Shown: in pieces, positions 28,080-36,801 of the stretch | How the letters are laid out: the number at the start of each line of letters is the position of its first letter | How positions within the stretch are numbered: the stretch's first letter is position 1 | From: Achromobacter dolens | GTDB lineage: Bacteria > Pseudomonadota > Gammaproteobacteria > Burkholderiales > Burkholderiaceae_B | Direction of reading: 5' to 3' | Assembly: GCF_902859745.1 (NCBI RefSeq) | Contig: NZ_CADIJW010000004.1 | Location: 1 to 64,000 of the forward strand | DNA: 64,000 nucleotides | Program-made: the position numbers and the translations under genes | Notes under the pieces: model-generated | What the model saw: only the letters and a program-made list of their open reading frames with translations | Database searches by the model: none | Told to the model about the DNA's origin: nothing

Positions 28080-29111
28080 TTAGTATTTGATGCAGGCGAA
28101 CAGTGCCAGGTTGCGTGGGCGAACGGACGCCAGCGCCGCCGAGGTACCCAGAGTCGTGTACGACCAGCCCGCCAGGAAGGAACCAGAGCCGCTGGTGATG
28201 TCATAGCCTTCCGTATAGGCATCGCCCACCTTGAACGAGACGCTCCCGTTATCGGTGCTGAAACGCCACTCACCGTTCTGGGACAGATACGGGAAGGAAG
28301 GATTGCTGACCGCTCCGATCACGCGGGAAGCACGCTGGCTGGATCCCAATTGGCGGCCGGCGTCCGCCCCCCGTCCGTCGTCCCATCCCCGCACGAACTC
28401 GCCGCGCAGATCGGGCAAGACGATGTACGCACCCGTGGTGCTGCGCGTGTTCATCGGATCTGCGGCGTTGGTGCAGCGGTACCCCACCGGCGCGGTCGCG
28501 TTCAATGCATCGCCGCAGTAGATGGCCGACGCCAACGCTCCATAAGCGCTGACAGACGCTGCGGCGCCATTGGCCCGCATCCATCCATAAGGCACTTTCG
28601 AAAACGGGAAGTAGGCGATCTGGCCGCACAGCGGCGAGCGATAACCGGTATGGATGGCAGAAGAACCCCAGATCCAGACCTCACTGCATTCGGCGACGAT
28701 GATGGGGCCGACATCCTGCGTGGGAAGCGCATTGATCGAATACACCCGCGGGAAGTTACCGCTCACGAACGCGGTCGTCGCGATCCTCGTGCTCTTATCC
28801 GCCGCCGCCGGCGTCGGCGCGGTCGGTGTCCCGGTCAGCGCCGGCGACGCCGCCAGCGCCGCCACGAACTTGGCCTGCAGCGCCGCCAGGTCGCCGTCGT
28901 CCAGCACGTCCTGGCCGGCCTTGTCGGCGATGTACTGGCCGATCATGGCAGCCACGAACGCAGCCTGGCGCCAGACGGTGTTGAGTTCCTTCGATTTGGC
29001 CGTGCCGGCCGAGAAGCCGCCCAGCCGGGCGGCCAACGCCTGGTAGTCGGCGGGCGCGAGCACATTGGCGCCGGGAACGGTGCCGAAGGGAAGAATCTGA
29101 TTGATAGCCAC
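28080..29111 (-). CDS. Tail fibre with collar-type C-terminus
   Basis: A 343-aa fibre that would bind the target cell. Translation starts at GTG with AAGGA upstream. The N-terminal ~100 residues (PFGTVPGANVLAPADYQAL, then a helical stretch) attach to the baseplate. A low-complexity Ala/Thr/Pro linker follows at about 88-110. The C-terminus has the phage tail-collar pattern, with LPDLRGEFVRGWDDGRG followed by a terminal RPRNLALFACIKY. It is the only fibre gene in the locus, so it probably sets the killing spectrum. Confidence 0.85.
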   Translation of the reverse strand: MAINQILPFGTVPGANVLAPADYQALAARLGGFSAGTAKSKELNTVWRQAAFVAAMIGQYIADKAGQDVLDDGDLAALQAKFVAALAASPALTGTPTAPTPAAADKSTRIATTAFVSGNFPRVYSINALPTQDVGPIIVAECSEVWIWGSSAIHTGYRSPLCGQIAYFPFSKVPYGWMRANGAAASVSAYGALASAIYCGDALNATAPVGYRCTNAADPMNTRSTTGAYIVLPDLRGEFVRGWDDGRGADAGRQLGSSQRASRVIGAVSNPSFPYLSQNGEWRFSTDNGSVSFKVGDAYTEGYDITSGSGSFLAGWSYTTLGTSAALASVRPRNLALFACIKY

Positions 29112-29124
29112 GGAATGTCCTTAT

Positions 29125-29790
29125 TCAACCGGCAAAAAGCGAACCCCAGAGTCCGCCGTCGAACCCGGAGATGTAGTGGTTTTGAACGTCAAAACCGAAC
29201 AGAGGCCCCTCTTCCGAGGGGATGACGTAGTAACTGATGCGCACGCCTTCCGGCTTGAGCGGGATGTATCCGCCGGTCAGCAGCGCCAGGAACAGCGCGG
29301 ACGGCGGCGCGCCGGCGACGCCGATATCCACCGACATGTCGCCGTTGTCCTGGATGAACACGTGCGTGCCGCCACCGAAGATGCGGTCCAGGATGGCGGC
29401 CGAAGTCTCCAGCGTGCCGTCCCAATGATTCGCCCCGATCTTGGCCCGCAGCAGCAGCCGGTAGGTATCGTCGTCCAGCTCGGTCAGGCCGCTGTCCGGA
29501 TCGAACGGGCCTTGCCACACGCCCTGGTCGAAGCCCAGGCCGTCGATGTCGTGCGAGAAATACACATTGGAGATCGGCGTTCTGACCTTCCGGTCCAGTC
29601 CCACCCAGCGTCCCACCGCATCGAGCTGGGCGCCAATGGCCAGGTCCAGGTCGAACGCTGCCGGCATGCTGCCGTATAGCTCGCGCACGCCCGCCGCAGC
29701 GTCGCACAGCGCGGCCACGGTGGCCTTGAACCGGGGCCTGGCGCGGTGATAGGCCGACAGCCGGCCGATGTAGTCGTCTGTGTTGGCCAT
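29125..29790 (-). CDS. DUF2612 baseplate protein (gpI-like)
   Basis: A 221-aa protein of the DUF2612 type, placed where phage P2 carries gpI, between the wedge protein and the fibre. The N-terminal FDLDLAIGAQLDAVGRWVGL segment (about 45-65) is the characteristic helical repeat. The aromatic-rich C-terminus probably anchors the fibre. It begins just after the gpJ-like stop. Confidence 0.82.
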   Translation of the reverse strand: MANTDDYIGRLSAYHRARPRFKATVAALCDAAAGVRELYGSMPAAFDLDLAIGAQLDAVGRWVGLDRKVRTPISNVYFSHDIDGLGFDQGVWQGPFDPDSGLTELDDDTYRLLLRAKIGANHWDGTLETSAAILDRIFGGGTHVFIQDNGDMSVDIGVAGAPPSALFLALLTGGYIPLKPEGVRISYYVIPSEEGPLFGFDVQNHYISGFDGGLWGSLFAG

Positions 29791-29791
29791 A

Positions 29792-30973
29792 TCAGGTCAC
29801 CGTGAGTTTCACGTCGTCCGGCGTCGCCGCGGCGGCTTCGTTGAAGGCCAGCGACACGTCGGGCGCGCCGCTGCCCGCGGGACTGCGCAGGGTCAGGCCG
29901 GAAATCTTGAACGTGCCATTGCCTGCCACGCCATTGGCGGCCGAGATGGCGTCGGCCCACTCCACCGACGCGCTGGCGCCGCCGCCGATCGGAACGCCAT
30001 TGACGTAATCCGCCACCGCCCGCTGCACCGCGACGCCGATGGCGGTGGTATAGCCGGGCAACGCCCGCAGTTGCACGTCGACCGCCAGCGGCACGATCGT
30101 GGGCCGGAAGAACCGGATGCGGTGCGCGATGCCGTAGATATCCGTCACGACCACCGTGGTGGTGCCATGCGTGCCCGTCCCGGGCGTCTTCTTGGCGGCG
30201 ATGGCCTGGGCGATCAGCGCCGCGTCGCCGCCGTCGACCACCAGGGCGATGCTGTGCGGCGGCAGCCCATGGGCGTCCGCCACCGCGCCATCGTTCTCGA
30301 AGGCCGCGTGGCGCAAGACTCCCGGCACCGACGCAACCGCGCCGATGGTGCCTTCAAGCACGCTGCGCGACGGCAGCGCCACGGAACGGGCCTGCCGCAC
30401 GCGCAGGGCGGCGTCGCTCTCGACCGGCGCGCCCGGCGTCGCGGCGGCCGGATTGGTGACGGACTGCCAGCCCAGCGTCGGCGTGCCGATCTGATTGATA
30501 GTGCCCGCCGGGGCGGTCACGGCGCCCAGCGCCTGGCTCCGGGCGGTGACGGTGATCTCGCCGCCCGGCGGAATCGTCACGCTCGCCGGCAATTGCCAAC
30601 GGCCGCGGTTGGCATCCGTCGCCACCCCGTCGATGATGGTGACGCCGCCCTGCCCCACGATGCGCAGGTCCACCGAGGAGCGCGTCGCCGCGCCGCGCAC
30701 CAGGCCGTTGATCTTCACGTTGCTCGACAGCGCCGCGTTGGCTGCGGTGGCAGGCGAGAAAGCGTTATAGACGCTGATCGCCGCCGAGTTGGCCTCGTGA
30801 ATGGCTAGGGCAAACACGGCCAGTAACTGACCGTCCTGGCTGTCCGCCTCCAGGTACGTATCCGCGCCGTAGATGCCGCGATATTGTTCCTTGAAATACT
30901 GCAGCACCTCGCCATAGCTCGGCGCACGGATGCCCGCGGCGTCGATGACCGGGGCTGTGGAAAGAATCGTCAT
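29792..30973 (-). CDS. Baseplate wedge protein, gpJ/gp47 family
   Basis: A 393-aa baseplate J-like protein that forms the wedges around the hub. The N-terminal section TAPVIDAAGIRAPSYGEVL and a central stretch with ESDAALRVRQARSVALPS (about 188-205) are typical of the family. Its ATG overlaps the stop of the upstream gp25-like gene in an ATGA, showing translational coupling. Confidence 0.9.
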   Translation of the reverse strand: MTILSTAPVIDAAGIRAPSYGEVLQYFKEQYRGIYGADTYLEADSQDGQLLAVFALAIHEANSAAISVYNAFSPATAANAALSSNVKINGLVRGAATRSSVDLRIVGQGGVTIIDGVATDANRGRWQLPASVTIPPGGEITVTARSQALGAVTAPAGTINQIGTPTLGWQSVTNPAAATPGAPVESDAALRVRQARSVALPSRSVLEGTIGAVASVPGVLRHAAFENDGAVADAHGLPPHSIALVVDGGDAALIAQAIAAKKTPGTGTHGTTTVVVTDIYGIAHRIRFFRPTIVPLAVDVQLRALPGYTTAIGVAVQRAVADYVNGVPIGGGASASVEWADAISAANGVAGNGTFKISGLTLRSPAGSGAPDVSLAFNEAAAATPDDVKLTVT

Positions 30974-31323
30974 AATGCCGCCTGCACAGTGGCCGTGCCG
31001 AAAAGGGTTGAAATGGATGCCGTCACGCTCAGGCCGCGGGTTTGCGGGTCGAGCCGGCTCGAATACTCGGCCAGGTCGGTGACGCCGGCGGTGCCCAGGA
31101 TGCGCTGGCGGATGGCCCAGTCGTAGCTGGCGCGGGGCTGCTTGCCCAGCACTTCGCCGTTCCAGGGCATGCCTTCGGTCACGTCCAGGAACCACTCGCC
31201 GCGCGCCAGCATCAGCCGGGTCTTGACCGCTTGCGCCACGGCCTCGGCCGAATCGCGGTGGAAATCGGCCCGTGCCGAGCCGAATGAATAGTCGCCATCG
31301 GCGTCCAGTTTTCGGTAACGCAT
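30970..31323 (-). CDS. gp25-like baseplate wedge protein
   Basis: 117 aa between spike and gpJ-like genes, the slot of gp25/GpW in contractile tails. The sequence shows a conserved helix (AEAVAQAVKTRLMLARGEW) followed by a short turn and FLDVTEGMPW. The family function is to start sheath assembly from the baseplate. Confidence 0.75.
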   Translation of the reverse strand: MRYRKLDADGDYSFGSARADFHRDSAEAVAQAVKTRLMLARGEWFLDVTEGMPWNGEVLGKQPRASYDWAIRQRILGTAGVTDLAEYSSRLDPQTRGLSVTASISTLFGTATVQAAL

Positions 31324-31331
31324 AGGAATCC

Positions 31332-32075
31332 TCAGTTGGGTGGCGTGGTCACCGCGTTGGCGCCTTGCGCGGTATGGGTATGGGTGTCATCGACCCGCTT
31401 GCCGTTGGCCAGGATCTGGCCGATCACGTTGAGCACGCCGGTGATCTGGGCGGTGTTGCCCTGGCCGCCGCTGCCCACCAGTCCCGCCAGATAGCTGAGC
31501 AGGCCGTTCACCAGCACCTGTCCGGAAAACTCGGACACCGGCGCGACCACGTCGAAGCCGCCCGGCGCCACGATCTTCACCTTGCCGGCGGCCGGGTCCA
31601 GCTCCAGGAAAGTCGAGCCATCGTCACTGCGCAGTTGGGTCGCGCTGGTGCTGACCGCCGGCAGCACACGGGGTTGCGAGCGCACGCCCACGTAGACGAA
31701 GCCGTCGGACAGGTCATGCATACGCATCTCGGTCTGGTCCTGCACCTGGCCAGACAGCCACCAGGCGTCGATGCAGCGCGAGGCAAACACCACCAGGCAC
31801 TCATCGCCCGGCTTGACCGGAAAGGTCAGCGTGCAATTGCCGCCCGCTGGGAAATACACGGGGCAATCCACCAGCAGCGGCAGCGCCATGCTGTGCTGCC
31901 GGCCCTCGGGCGTCTTGACCCGCGCGCGGATGGCCGGTTGCGCCGTGCACGTCATCGCCACCGGATCGAAGGCGCCGATGATCGCCGGCATGGCGGTCCA
32001 GGTCTGCGCCAGCGCGCCATGCAGCGCCGCGCCGATCGCGGCTTGCGGATCGTTCAAAGTCTCAAGTCGGTTCAT
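31332..32075 (-). CDS. Gp138-type membrane-puncturing spike
   Basis: 247 aa. It contains an OB-fold N-terminal domain (about 25-115), a beta-helical region with repeated VAPGGFD- and VNGL-type turns, and a C-terminal tip with THTHT, where histidines usually bind an iron ion. It would form the trimeric needle that pierces the outer membrane when the sheath contracts. Confidence 0.85.
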   Translation of the reverse strand: MNRLETLNDPQAAIGAALHGALAQTWTAMPAIIGAFDPVAMTCTAQPAIRARVKTPEGRQHSMALPLLVDCPVYFPAGGNCTLTFPVKPGDECLVVFASRCIDAWWLSGQVQDQTEMRMHDLSDGFVYVGVRSQPRVLPAVSTSATQLRSDDGSTFLELDPAAGKVKIVAPGGFDVVAPVSEFSGQVLVNGLLSYLAGLVGSGGQGNTAQITGVLNVIGQILANGKRVDDTHTHTAQGANAVTTPPN

Positions 32076-32109
32076 GAATCTTCCTGCTGAGATAGGACCT
32101 GGCCGTGCG

Positions 32110-33138
32110 CTACTTGACGACGGCGGCAGGCTGGGCGGCGTCGCCCTCGGCGCCGGCCCGCCCCAGGTCGCCGGGAAACAGGGTGGCGTCGGTGGCCAGG
32201 CAAAGGACCTCCGTGTACCACTCGTCGCCGCGTGTGTTGCCGCGGTGCTCGACTTCCATCACGTAGTAGTAGCCATCGCCGCTGATGCGGCGCTGCTCGC
32301 TGCGATCGATTTCGTTCGCGCCCTTGCCCTCGGAGCGGGCCTGGAAGCCATACTCGGCGATGCGGCTGTTGTCCAGATTGACCAGGCCGCCCACGCGGAT
32401 GCTGGGATTGAGCAACATGCGCAGCTTGATGCCCTTCTCGGTCTGCTCCGGCATGCCGACCAGGCCGCTGTCGTGCGACAGCACGGGCACCGAACCCGGC
32501 ACATAGGCGGTTTCGGGAACCACCACCACCTTGCCGTCCTGGATGCTCCACAAGGTGTTCGCACTGCCGCAGACATCCTGCAGGTAGTCCCGCACCATGC
32601 CGGACATGACGGCCCCGCGGATCGACTTCTTGCCGCCCAGGTCGGGCACGTAGCCCTGGCGCACGCCGTAGGGGTTCATGGCCGAGCACAGCAGCCGCAC
32701 CTTGTCGGCGCGGTCGCTGCCCTTGGGCACGGTGGCGTTGACCACCGCAAAGTTGTAGGCCTTGTCGCCATCGGCCGCGGTGATTTCCAGCACGGTCTCG
32801 GTGTCACCCGAGCCGCCCCATTTGGCGCGCACCACGTTGCCGTGGAAGATCACGCCGTAATTGCCTTCATAGCCGGCCTGCAGCACCACTCGGGTGAATT
32901 CGCGCTGCGCCAGGCTGGCGGTTTCACGGCTGGCGTTCATCACCTTGATGGTGGCGGTGTTGGGGGACTTGGCGTCGTTGCGCTTGATGCCGAAGCTGAA
33001 GCTCAGCGCCGACAGATCCAGCGCCTCCTCGTCGCCGACGATCAGCGACACCTTCCGGCCCCACTGGCGCACGCCCTCATCGTCATCGACCGGATCGCCG
33101 TATACGGCGATCGGCTCCATTGTGGTCGTGTCCGCCAT
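32110..33138 (-). CDS. Baseplate hub protein (gp27/gpD-like)
   Basis: 342 aa, just upstream of the spike gene, as expected of the hub on which the spike sits. Start taken at ATG 33138, adjacent to the stop of the previous gene. There is a beta-rich N-terminal half (DLSALSFSFGIKR, then IKVMNAS) and a second half with YYYVMEVEHRGNTRGDEWYTEVLC, which matches the phage late-control/hub type. Identification combines these features with gene order. Confidence 0.75.
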   Translation of the reverse strand: MADTTTMEPIAVYGDPVDDDEGVRQWGRKVSLIVGDEEALDLSALSFSFGIKRNDAKSPNTATIKVMNASRETASLAQREFTRVVLQAGYEGNYGVIFHGNVVRAKWGGSGDTETVLEITAADGDKAYNFAVVNATVPKGSDRADKVRLLCSAMNPYGVRQGYVPDLGGKKSIRGAVMSGMVRDYLQDVCGSANTLWSIQDGKVVVVPETAYVPGSVPVLSHDSGLVGMPEQTEKGIKLRMLLNPSIRVGGLVNLDNSRIAEYGFQARSEGKGANEIDRSEQRRISGDGYYYVMEVEHRGNTRGDEWYTEVLCLATDATLFPGDLGRAGAEGDAAQPAAVVK

Positions 33139-33139
33139 G

Positions 33140-33439
33140 TCAGTCCGCCACCCAGTAGAGCTTGGCGCCACGGCCCAGGTCGGTGGCCGTCGGCGCGTCG
33201 TCGGGCGACTCCGCCCCGGTCACGCGCAGGCCCCCGGCAAAGCCCAGGTGCCGGTATTGCCCCAGCAGGTTCAGGCCCGTCAACAGCGGAATGCCGGACA
33301 CCAGCGGCTGGCCGAGGTCATCGGCCACGTCCAATATCCAGCCCTCGCGATACTGCAGCGTCAGCCGGTAGTCGTCACCGCCCAGCGAGATGGCGAACAC
33401 CTGCGGAATCGGCGACAGAGGTATCTCGAAGTAGTTCAT
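33140..33439 (-). CDS. Baseplate plug protein (Pam3 gp18-like)
   Basis: A 99-aa beta-rich protein with FEIPLSPIPQVFAISLGGDDYRL at the N-terminus (the residues ISLGG are central) and GLRV at the centre. This small protein class was described as a plug in the simple baseplate of a cyanophage myovirus and occurs between the Dit-like and hub genes, exactly as here. Confidence 0.75.
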   Translation of the reverse strand: MNYFEIPLSPIPQVFAISLGGDDYRLTLQYREGWILDVADDLGQPLVSGIPLLTGLNLLGQYRHLGFAGGLRVTGAESPDDAPTATDLGRGAKLYWVAD

Positions 33440-33448
33440 GCGGATCTC

Positions 33449-34048
33449 CTAGTTCCAATGCAGCGAGCCGCCGTTGGGCGCGGCCGCGGGCCGGGACGCT
33501 TTCACGCCCAGGTTCTGCCTGTCCGCGGTCTTTTCCTTCTCTTTCTGGTGTGCGTAGGGCGGCAGCGACGTGCTGCGGGTCTGCGCCACGATCACTTCGC
33601 GCAGCGTCACGGTCGCGAACACGGCGCCGGAGGTCTCCCGGCTGTTCTCGACCGCGATCTTCTCGATCAGCATGCTGCTGTAGCGGCGCCGGCTGGTGAT
33701 CACATCCACCGGCTCGCGCGACTCCTGCAGATTGAGCAGTTGCGAATAGATCGCGGTGGCGTAGTCGTCGGCGGCCGCCTTGCCATTGGCCACGTCCCTG
33801 GCCCGGGCGCCGCGCAATGCCTCGTACGAGGCATTGCTCCAGGCGCACTTCATGGTCAGCGACAGCGGCAGCTTGAAGGCATGGTCGCTGATCGCCGAGC
33901 GGCCATAGGGGCCCGACTCCACCGGGTGGCTGGTGATCTTGAGCGTATCGTCGTGCGACTCGGTGATGGTCGCCTGCACCACGATGTCGCCGATCTTCTT
34001 CGACAGCAGGCCCACCATGTCGGTGCCCGTGAAATTCGTGTCAGTCAT
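33449..34048 (-). CDS. Dit-like tail/baseplate protein
   Basis: A 199-aa protein with the N-terminal fold features of Dit-like phage tail proteins: a beta strand IVVQATITESHDDTLKIT, then HPVESGPYGRSAISDHAFKLP. It connects tube and baseplate hub. Its start overlaps the end of the tape-measure gene by eight bases. The C-terminal ~35 residues are polar and probably disordered. Confidence 0.78.
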   Translation of the reverse strand: MTDTNFTGTDMVGLLSKKIGDIVVQATITESHDDTLKITSHPVESGPYGRSAISDHAFKLPLSLTMKCAWSNASYEALRGARARDVANGKAAADDYATAIYSQLLNLQESREPVDVITSRRRYSSMLIEKIAVENSRETSGAVFATVTLREVIVAQTRSTSLPPYAHQKEKEKTADRQNLGVKASRPAAAPNGGSLHWN

Positions 34049-35717
34049 AGGAACCCTGCAGGTTGCGCGTCAGGTCGGCATTGACCCGGCTCTGTTGATT
34101 GGCCACGGCCGCTCCGGTCGCGCCAGGATCGGCCGACCCATTGACGTAGATGGTGGTGGTGGCATTGACCGACACCGGCGCAGCGGCGGCCGGCGGCGCC
34201 AGCGCGGCACCACCCGCTTCGCCAAGCGCGAAACCGGAGTGGTAATCCCGCCACGGCTCGATCCGGGCACCGTCCATGGGAGGCGGTTGCCAGATGCCTG
34301 CGGCCCCGTCGACACGCGGCTCCTGCTGCCCGAGACCCACACCCCTGTCGCCTTGCAGCGACTTCAGCGTGCCGTCCCCGAGCGTGCTGGGATACAGGCC
34401 CAGCCCCACTCCCGCCGCCACCGGCGATATCGCCACGCCGCGGGCCAGGCTCTTGGCGCCATCGGCAATGCGGCCGATCCAGGAACTGGCTGAGGCCCAC
34501 AGTGACTGGCCCCATTGCAGGGCGGTGGCGCCGGCGGCCTTGACGCTGTCGACCACGAGTGCGCCGCCGCGGGCGGCCATGTTGCCCATCCAGGACCAGA
34601 CCGCGCTGGCCATGTTGCTCATCTGGGTGACGGCCGTCCGCCCCATCGAGGTCATTCTGCCGAACACGCCGCCCACGAAATTGCTGGTCGCCGTCCAGGC
34701 CCGGCTCACGAAACCGCTGATTTGGCCAGGCAGCGCGGCCAGCCGAGTACCCAGCCCGCCGATGATCGAGCGCATGCCGCCCAGTCGCGAGACCAGGCCC
34801 ATCAAGGCCCCCACCACGCCACCGCCGCCCAGCATCAGGAAGCCGCCGACCAGCACCAGGAGCTGCGAACTCAAGCCCCCGGTCAGCCCGTCGAGCCAGG
34901 TGATCAGGCTGATCACCGGCCCCAGCAACGACATGATCGACAGCACGAAATTGCCGACCTCGCCCAGCCGCTTGCCGGCCGTCTGGCCGTTCTCCTTGAA
35001 CCAGGCCGAAATGCCGTCGAGCGTCTCCTGCAGCTTCGGGCCCATCGTCAGGAGCGCCTGCGCGAACATCGCGTTGACGGAGCCGCTCAATTCACGGATG
35101 GTGCCCATCAACTGATGGGCGCGTTCACCGGCCGCCTCGACGGTGCTGTTTTCCTGGGCATCGCGCTGCACCGACAGGCGCTGCCCGAACTCGGGATCGC
35201 GCAGGGCTTCCATGACGCCTGGTTCCAGCCCCAGGCTCTGGCCCGTCGCCCGGGCCTGCGCCGGATCCATGCGTTTGAGCGCGTCGCTCAGCTCCAGCAT
35301 CAGGTCGGCGCTGTTGCGCTGGGCGCCCGCGCCATCGCTCGACGAGATGTGCAGCTGTTCCAGCAGCGCGGCGATCTTGGGATCGTCGCGCACGTTGCGG
35401 TGCAGCGCCTGGGTACTGTTGCGCATTGCTTCGACGGAGACACCGAAGTCCTGCGCCACCGTCTCCAGCGCCCGCATGTCCCGGCCCGATGTGCCGCCCA
35501 GCTTGGCGGCGAAATAGCCTTGCTCGAACTGGGCGATCTTGTTTTCGGCGAAGTCGACAACGCTCTTGGCCCGCCCCGCGAACACCGCCAGCGCGTCGGC
35601 CAGGCTCTGCTTGCGCGAGTCGCCGATCGCCTGCTTGAGGTCTTTCAGGTCGTCCTTGTCGATCTTGAATATGCCGATCAACCCCGACGGATCGATGGGC
35701 ACGGTTGTATTAGCCAT
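34041..35717 (-). CDS. Tape measure protein
   Basis: A 558-aa protein with a helical N-terminus (about 20-250) and a hydrophobic, Gly-rich centre with several membrane-like segments (about 255-330). A long repeat-like helical section follows, then a Pro/Ala-rich tail. It would fix tail length; at the usual ~0.15 nm per residue this predicts a tail of roughly 80-90 nm (inference). Its ATG lies within the last codons of the frameshifted chaperone product. Confidence 0.85.
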   Translation of the reverse strand: MANTTVPIDPSGLIGIFKIDKDDLKDLKQAIGDSRKQSLADALAVFAGRAKSVVDFAENKIAQFEQGYFAAKLGGTSGRDMRALETVAQDFGVSVEAMRNSTQALHRNVRDDPKIAALLEQLHISSSDGAGAQRNSADLMLELSDALKRMDPAQARATGQSLGLEPGVMEALRDPEFGQRLSVQRDAQENSTVEAAGERAHQLMGTIRELSGSVNAMFAQALLTMGPKLQETLDGISAWFKENGQTAGKRLGEVGNFVLSIMSLLGPVISLITWLDGLTGGLSSQLLVLVGGFLMLGGGGVVGALMGLVSRLGGMRSIIGGLGTRLAALPGQISGFVSRAWTATSNFVGGVFGRMTSMGRTAVTQMSNMASAVWSWMGNMAARGGALVVDSVKAAGATALQWGQSLWASASSWIGRIADGAKSLARGVAISPVAAGVGLGLYPSTLGDGTLKSLQGDRGVGLGQQEPRVDGAAGIWQPPPMDGARIEPWRDYHSGFALGEAGGAALAPPAAAAPVSVNATTTIYVNGSADPGATGAAVANQQSRVNADLTRNLQGSYD

Positions 35718-35916
35718 TTTTTTCTGCCATGTGGCGGCGGTACGCTTCCGCCTTGTTGTCTGCCCGCACCGACAACGCGTCGTTCAGCAGCGCGATGTCG
35801 GCCAGGTCCAGGGTGCCGTCCTTGAGGGACTCGTACTTGCAGAGCCCCTCGAGGACCGGCGCCAGCAACCAGTCCTCGCCACCGGGCAGGCTCTTCAGCC
35901 AGCCTGTGTCGCCTCG
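35710..35916 (-). CDS. Tail-assembly chaperone -1 frameshift extension (DUF6889-like)
   Basis: A 68-codon open frame overlapping the end of the 149-aa chaperone in the -1 frame, ending at TAA 35710-35712. It encodes a conserved-looking domain with GGEDWLLAPVLEGLCKYESL and DIALLNDALSV, like the DUF6889 proteins found at this position in related phages. No ATG, GTG or TTG lies upstream in this frame near the overlap. It is therefore most likely made only as a fusion, by -1 slippage at CCCC (35916-35919) or TTTT (35952-35955), just as lambda makes gpG/GT. Confidence 0.65.
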   Translation of the reverse strand, partial: RGDTGWLKSLPGGEDWLLAPVLEGLCKYESLKDGTLDLADIALLNDALSVRADNKAEAYRRHMAEKNG

Positions 35917-36344
35917 GGGCTGCCGGTCTGGCTGGTAAGCAGCCCTTGAATAAAAGGCCCGAGGCTTGCCACGATGACGCGCACCGCCAGCGGCAGCATC
36001 ACCGCCAGGTCGATGTCCTGGAACATCGGCACGCGCTGGCTTGCCGACCAGATGGCGGTCCAGCCATGCTCCTGCCGGCGCTGGACCACCTGCATGCAGG
36101 TGTCCAGCACATAGTCGGCGTCCTCGTCCTTCATCGCCGCCAGGCCGTCGGCCAGCGGTTGCAGGACATCGGCCATGCCGCCCGGATCCTCGATGATCCC
36201 GCGCCCGCCCGCCGCGAGGCGGACGAACACGGGGATCAGCGTAGGAACGATCGGAGCGATGCGGCGCGACACGTGGAACTGTTGCTTGGCGCTCAGTTTC
36301 CCGATGGAGTACCGGTGGCCGTTCAGATCAAGTTCCTGCGACAT
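35895..36344 (-). CDS. Tail assembly chaperone
   Basis: 149 aa, located between tube and tape-measure genes where contractile phages carry the chaperone pair. It is mainly helical, with MVQ/QVVQRRQ and a C-terminal hydrophobic section RVIVASLGPFIQGLL. The normal stop is TGA at 35895-35897. A -1 shift just before it gives a product of about 205 residues. The chaperone would bind the tape measure during tail assembly. Confidence 0.78.
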   Translation of the reverse strand: MSQELDLNGHRYSIGKLSAKQQFHVSRRIAPIVPTLIPVFVRLAAGGRGIIEDPGGMADVLQPLADGLAAMKDEDADYVLDTCMQVVQRRQEHGWTAIWSASQRVPMFQDIDLAVMLPLAVRVIVASLGPFIQGLLTSQTGSPEATQAG

Positions 36345-36347
36345 GGC

Positions 36348-36788
36348 TTAGTAGGTTCCCAGGATCGTGTCGATCTTCGCGGCGTCGAAGGTCCACTTCA
36401 CCACGTCGCCGTCCTTCTTGTAGGTCAAGTCGGGCTTCTTGCTGAAGGCGCACGAACGGCACGCCGTCACGTCGCCCGTGGCCGGGTTGGTGATGGTGAT
36501 CAGGTTCTTGCCCCACAGGCGGCTGTCCAGCGACTGGGCGTCGTACAGGGCCTGCAGCTGGGCGTTGACGGGCGAGGTCTTCAGGTAGCTCAGCGTCACG
36601 GTGCCGCTCTTGTCGGCGCGCAGCGTGTGCATGACCTCGCCATCGGCGCCCACCGTCATGGCGCTTTTCTCGGCCTTGGCGGCGATGGCGATGCCCTCAT
36701 CGGCCACGCCCGAGCCGGAGCCCAGCGAAATCGCCCCGCCCGGGCCCACGAGACTGGCGCTGATATCAGCGAACGAATAGGTAGACAT
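36348..36788 (-). CDS. Tail tube protein (DUF3277 type)
   Basis: A 146-aa beta-rich protein of the DUF3277 family. It begins MSTYSFADISASLVGPGG, and the central ADGEVMHTLRADKSGTVTL is characteristic. It should polymerise as hexamer rings forming the inner tube. It lies 13 bp behind the sheath gene and 3 bp before the chaperone. Confidence 0.85.
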   Translation of the reverse strand: MSTYSFADISASLVGPGGAISLGSGSGVADEGIAIAAKAEKSAMTVGADGEVMHTLRADKSGTVTLSYLKTSPVNAQLQALYDAQSLDSRLWGKNLITITNPATGDVTACRSCAFSKKPDLTYKKDGDVVKWTFDAAKIDTILGTY

Positions 36789-36801
36789 CTGCTACTCCTG
36801 A

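Noticed and set aside
28080-29111. Diversity-generating retroelement target in the tail fibre, as in Bordetella phage BPP-1
   Set aside because: No reverse transcriptase, no template repeat and no accessory gene are in the window, and the fibre C-terminus is an ordinary collar-type domain.
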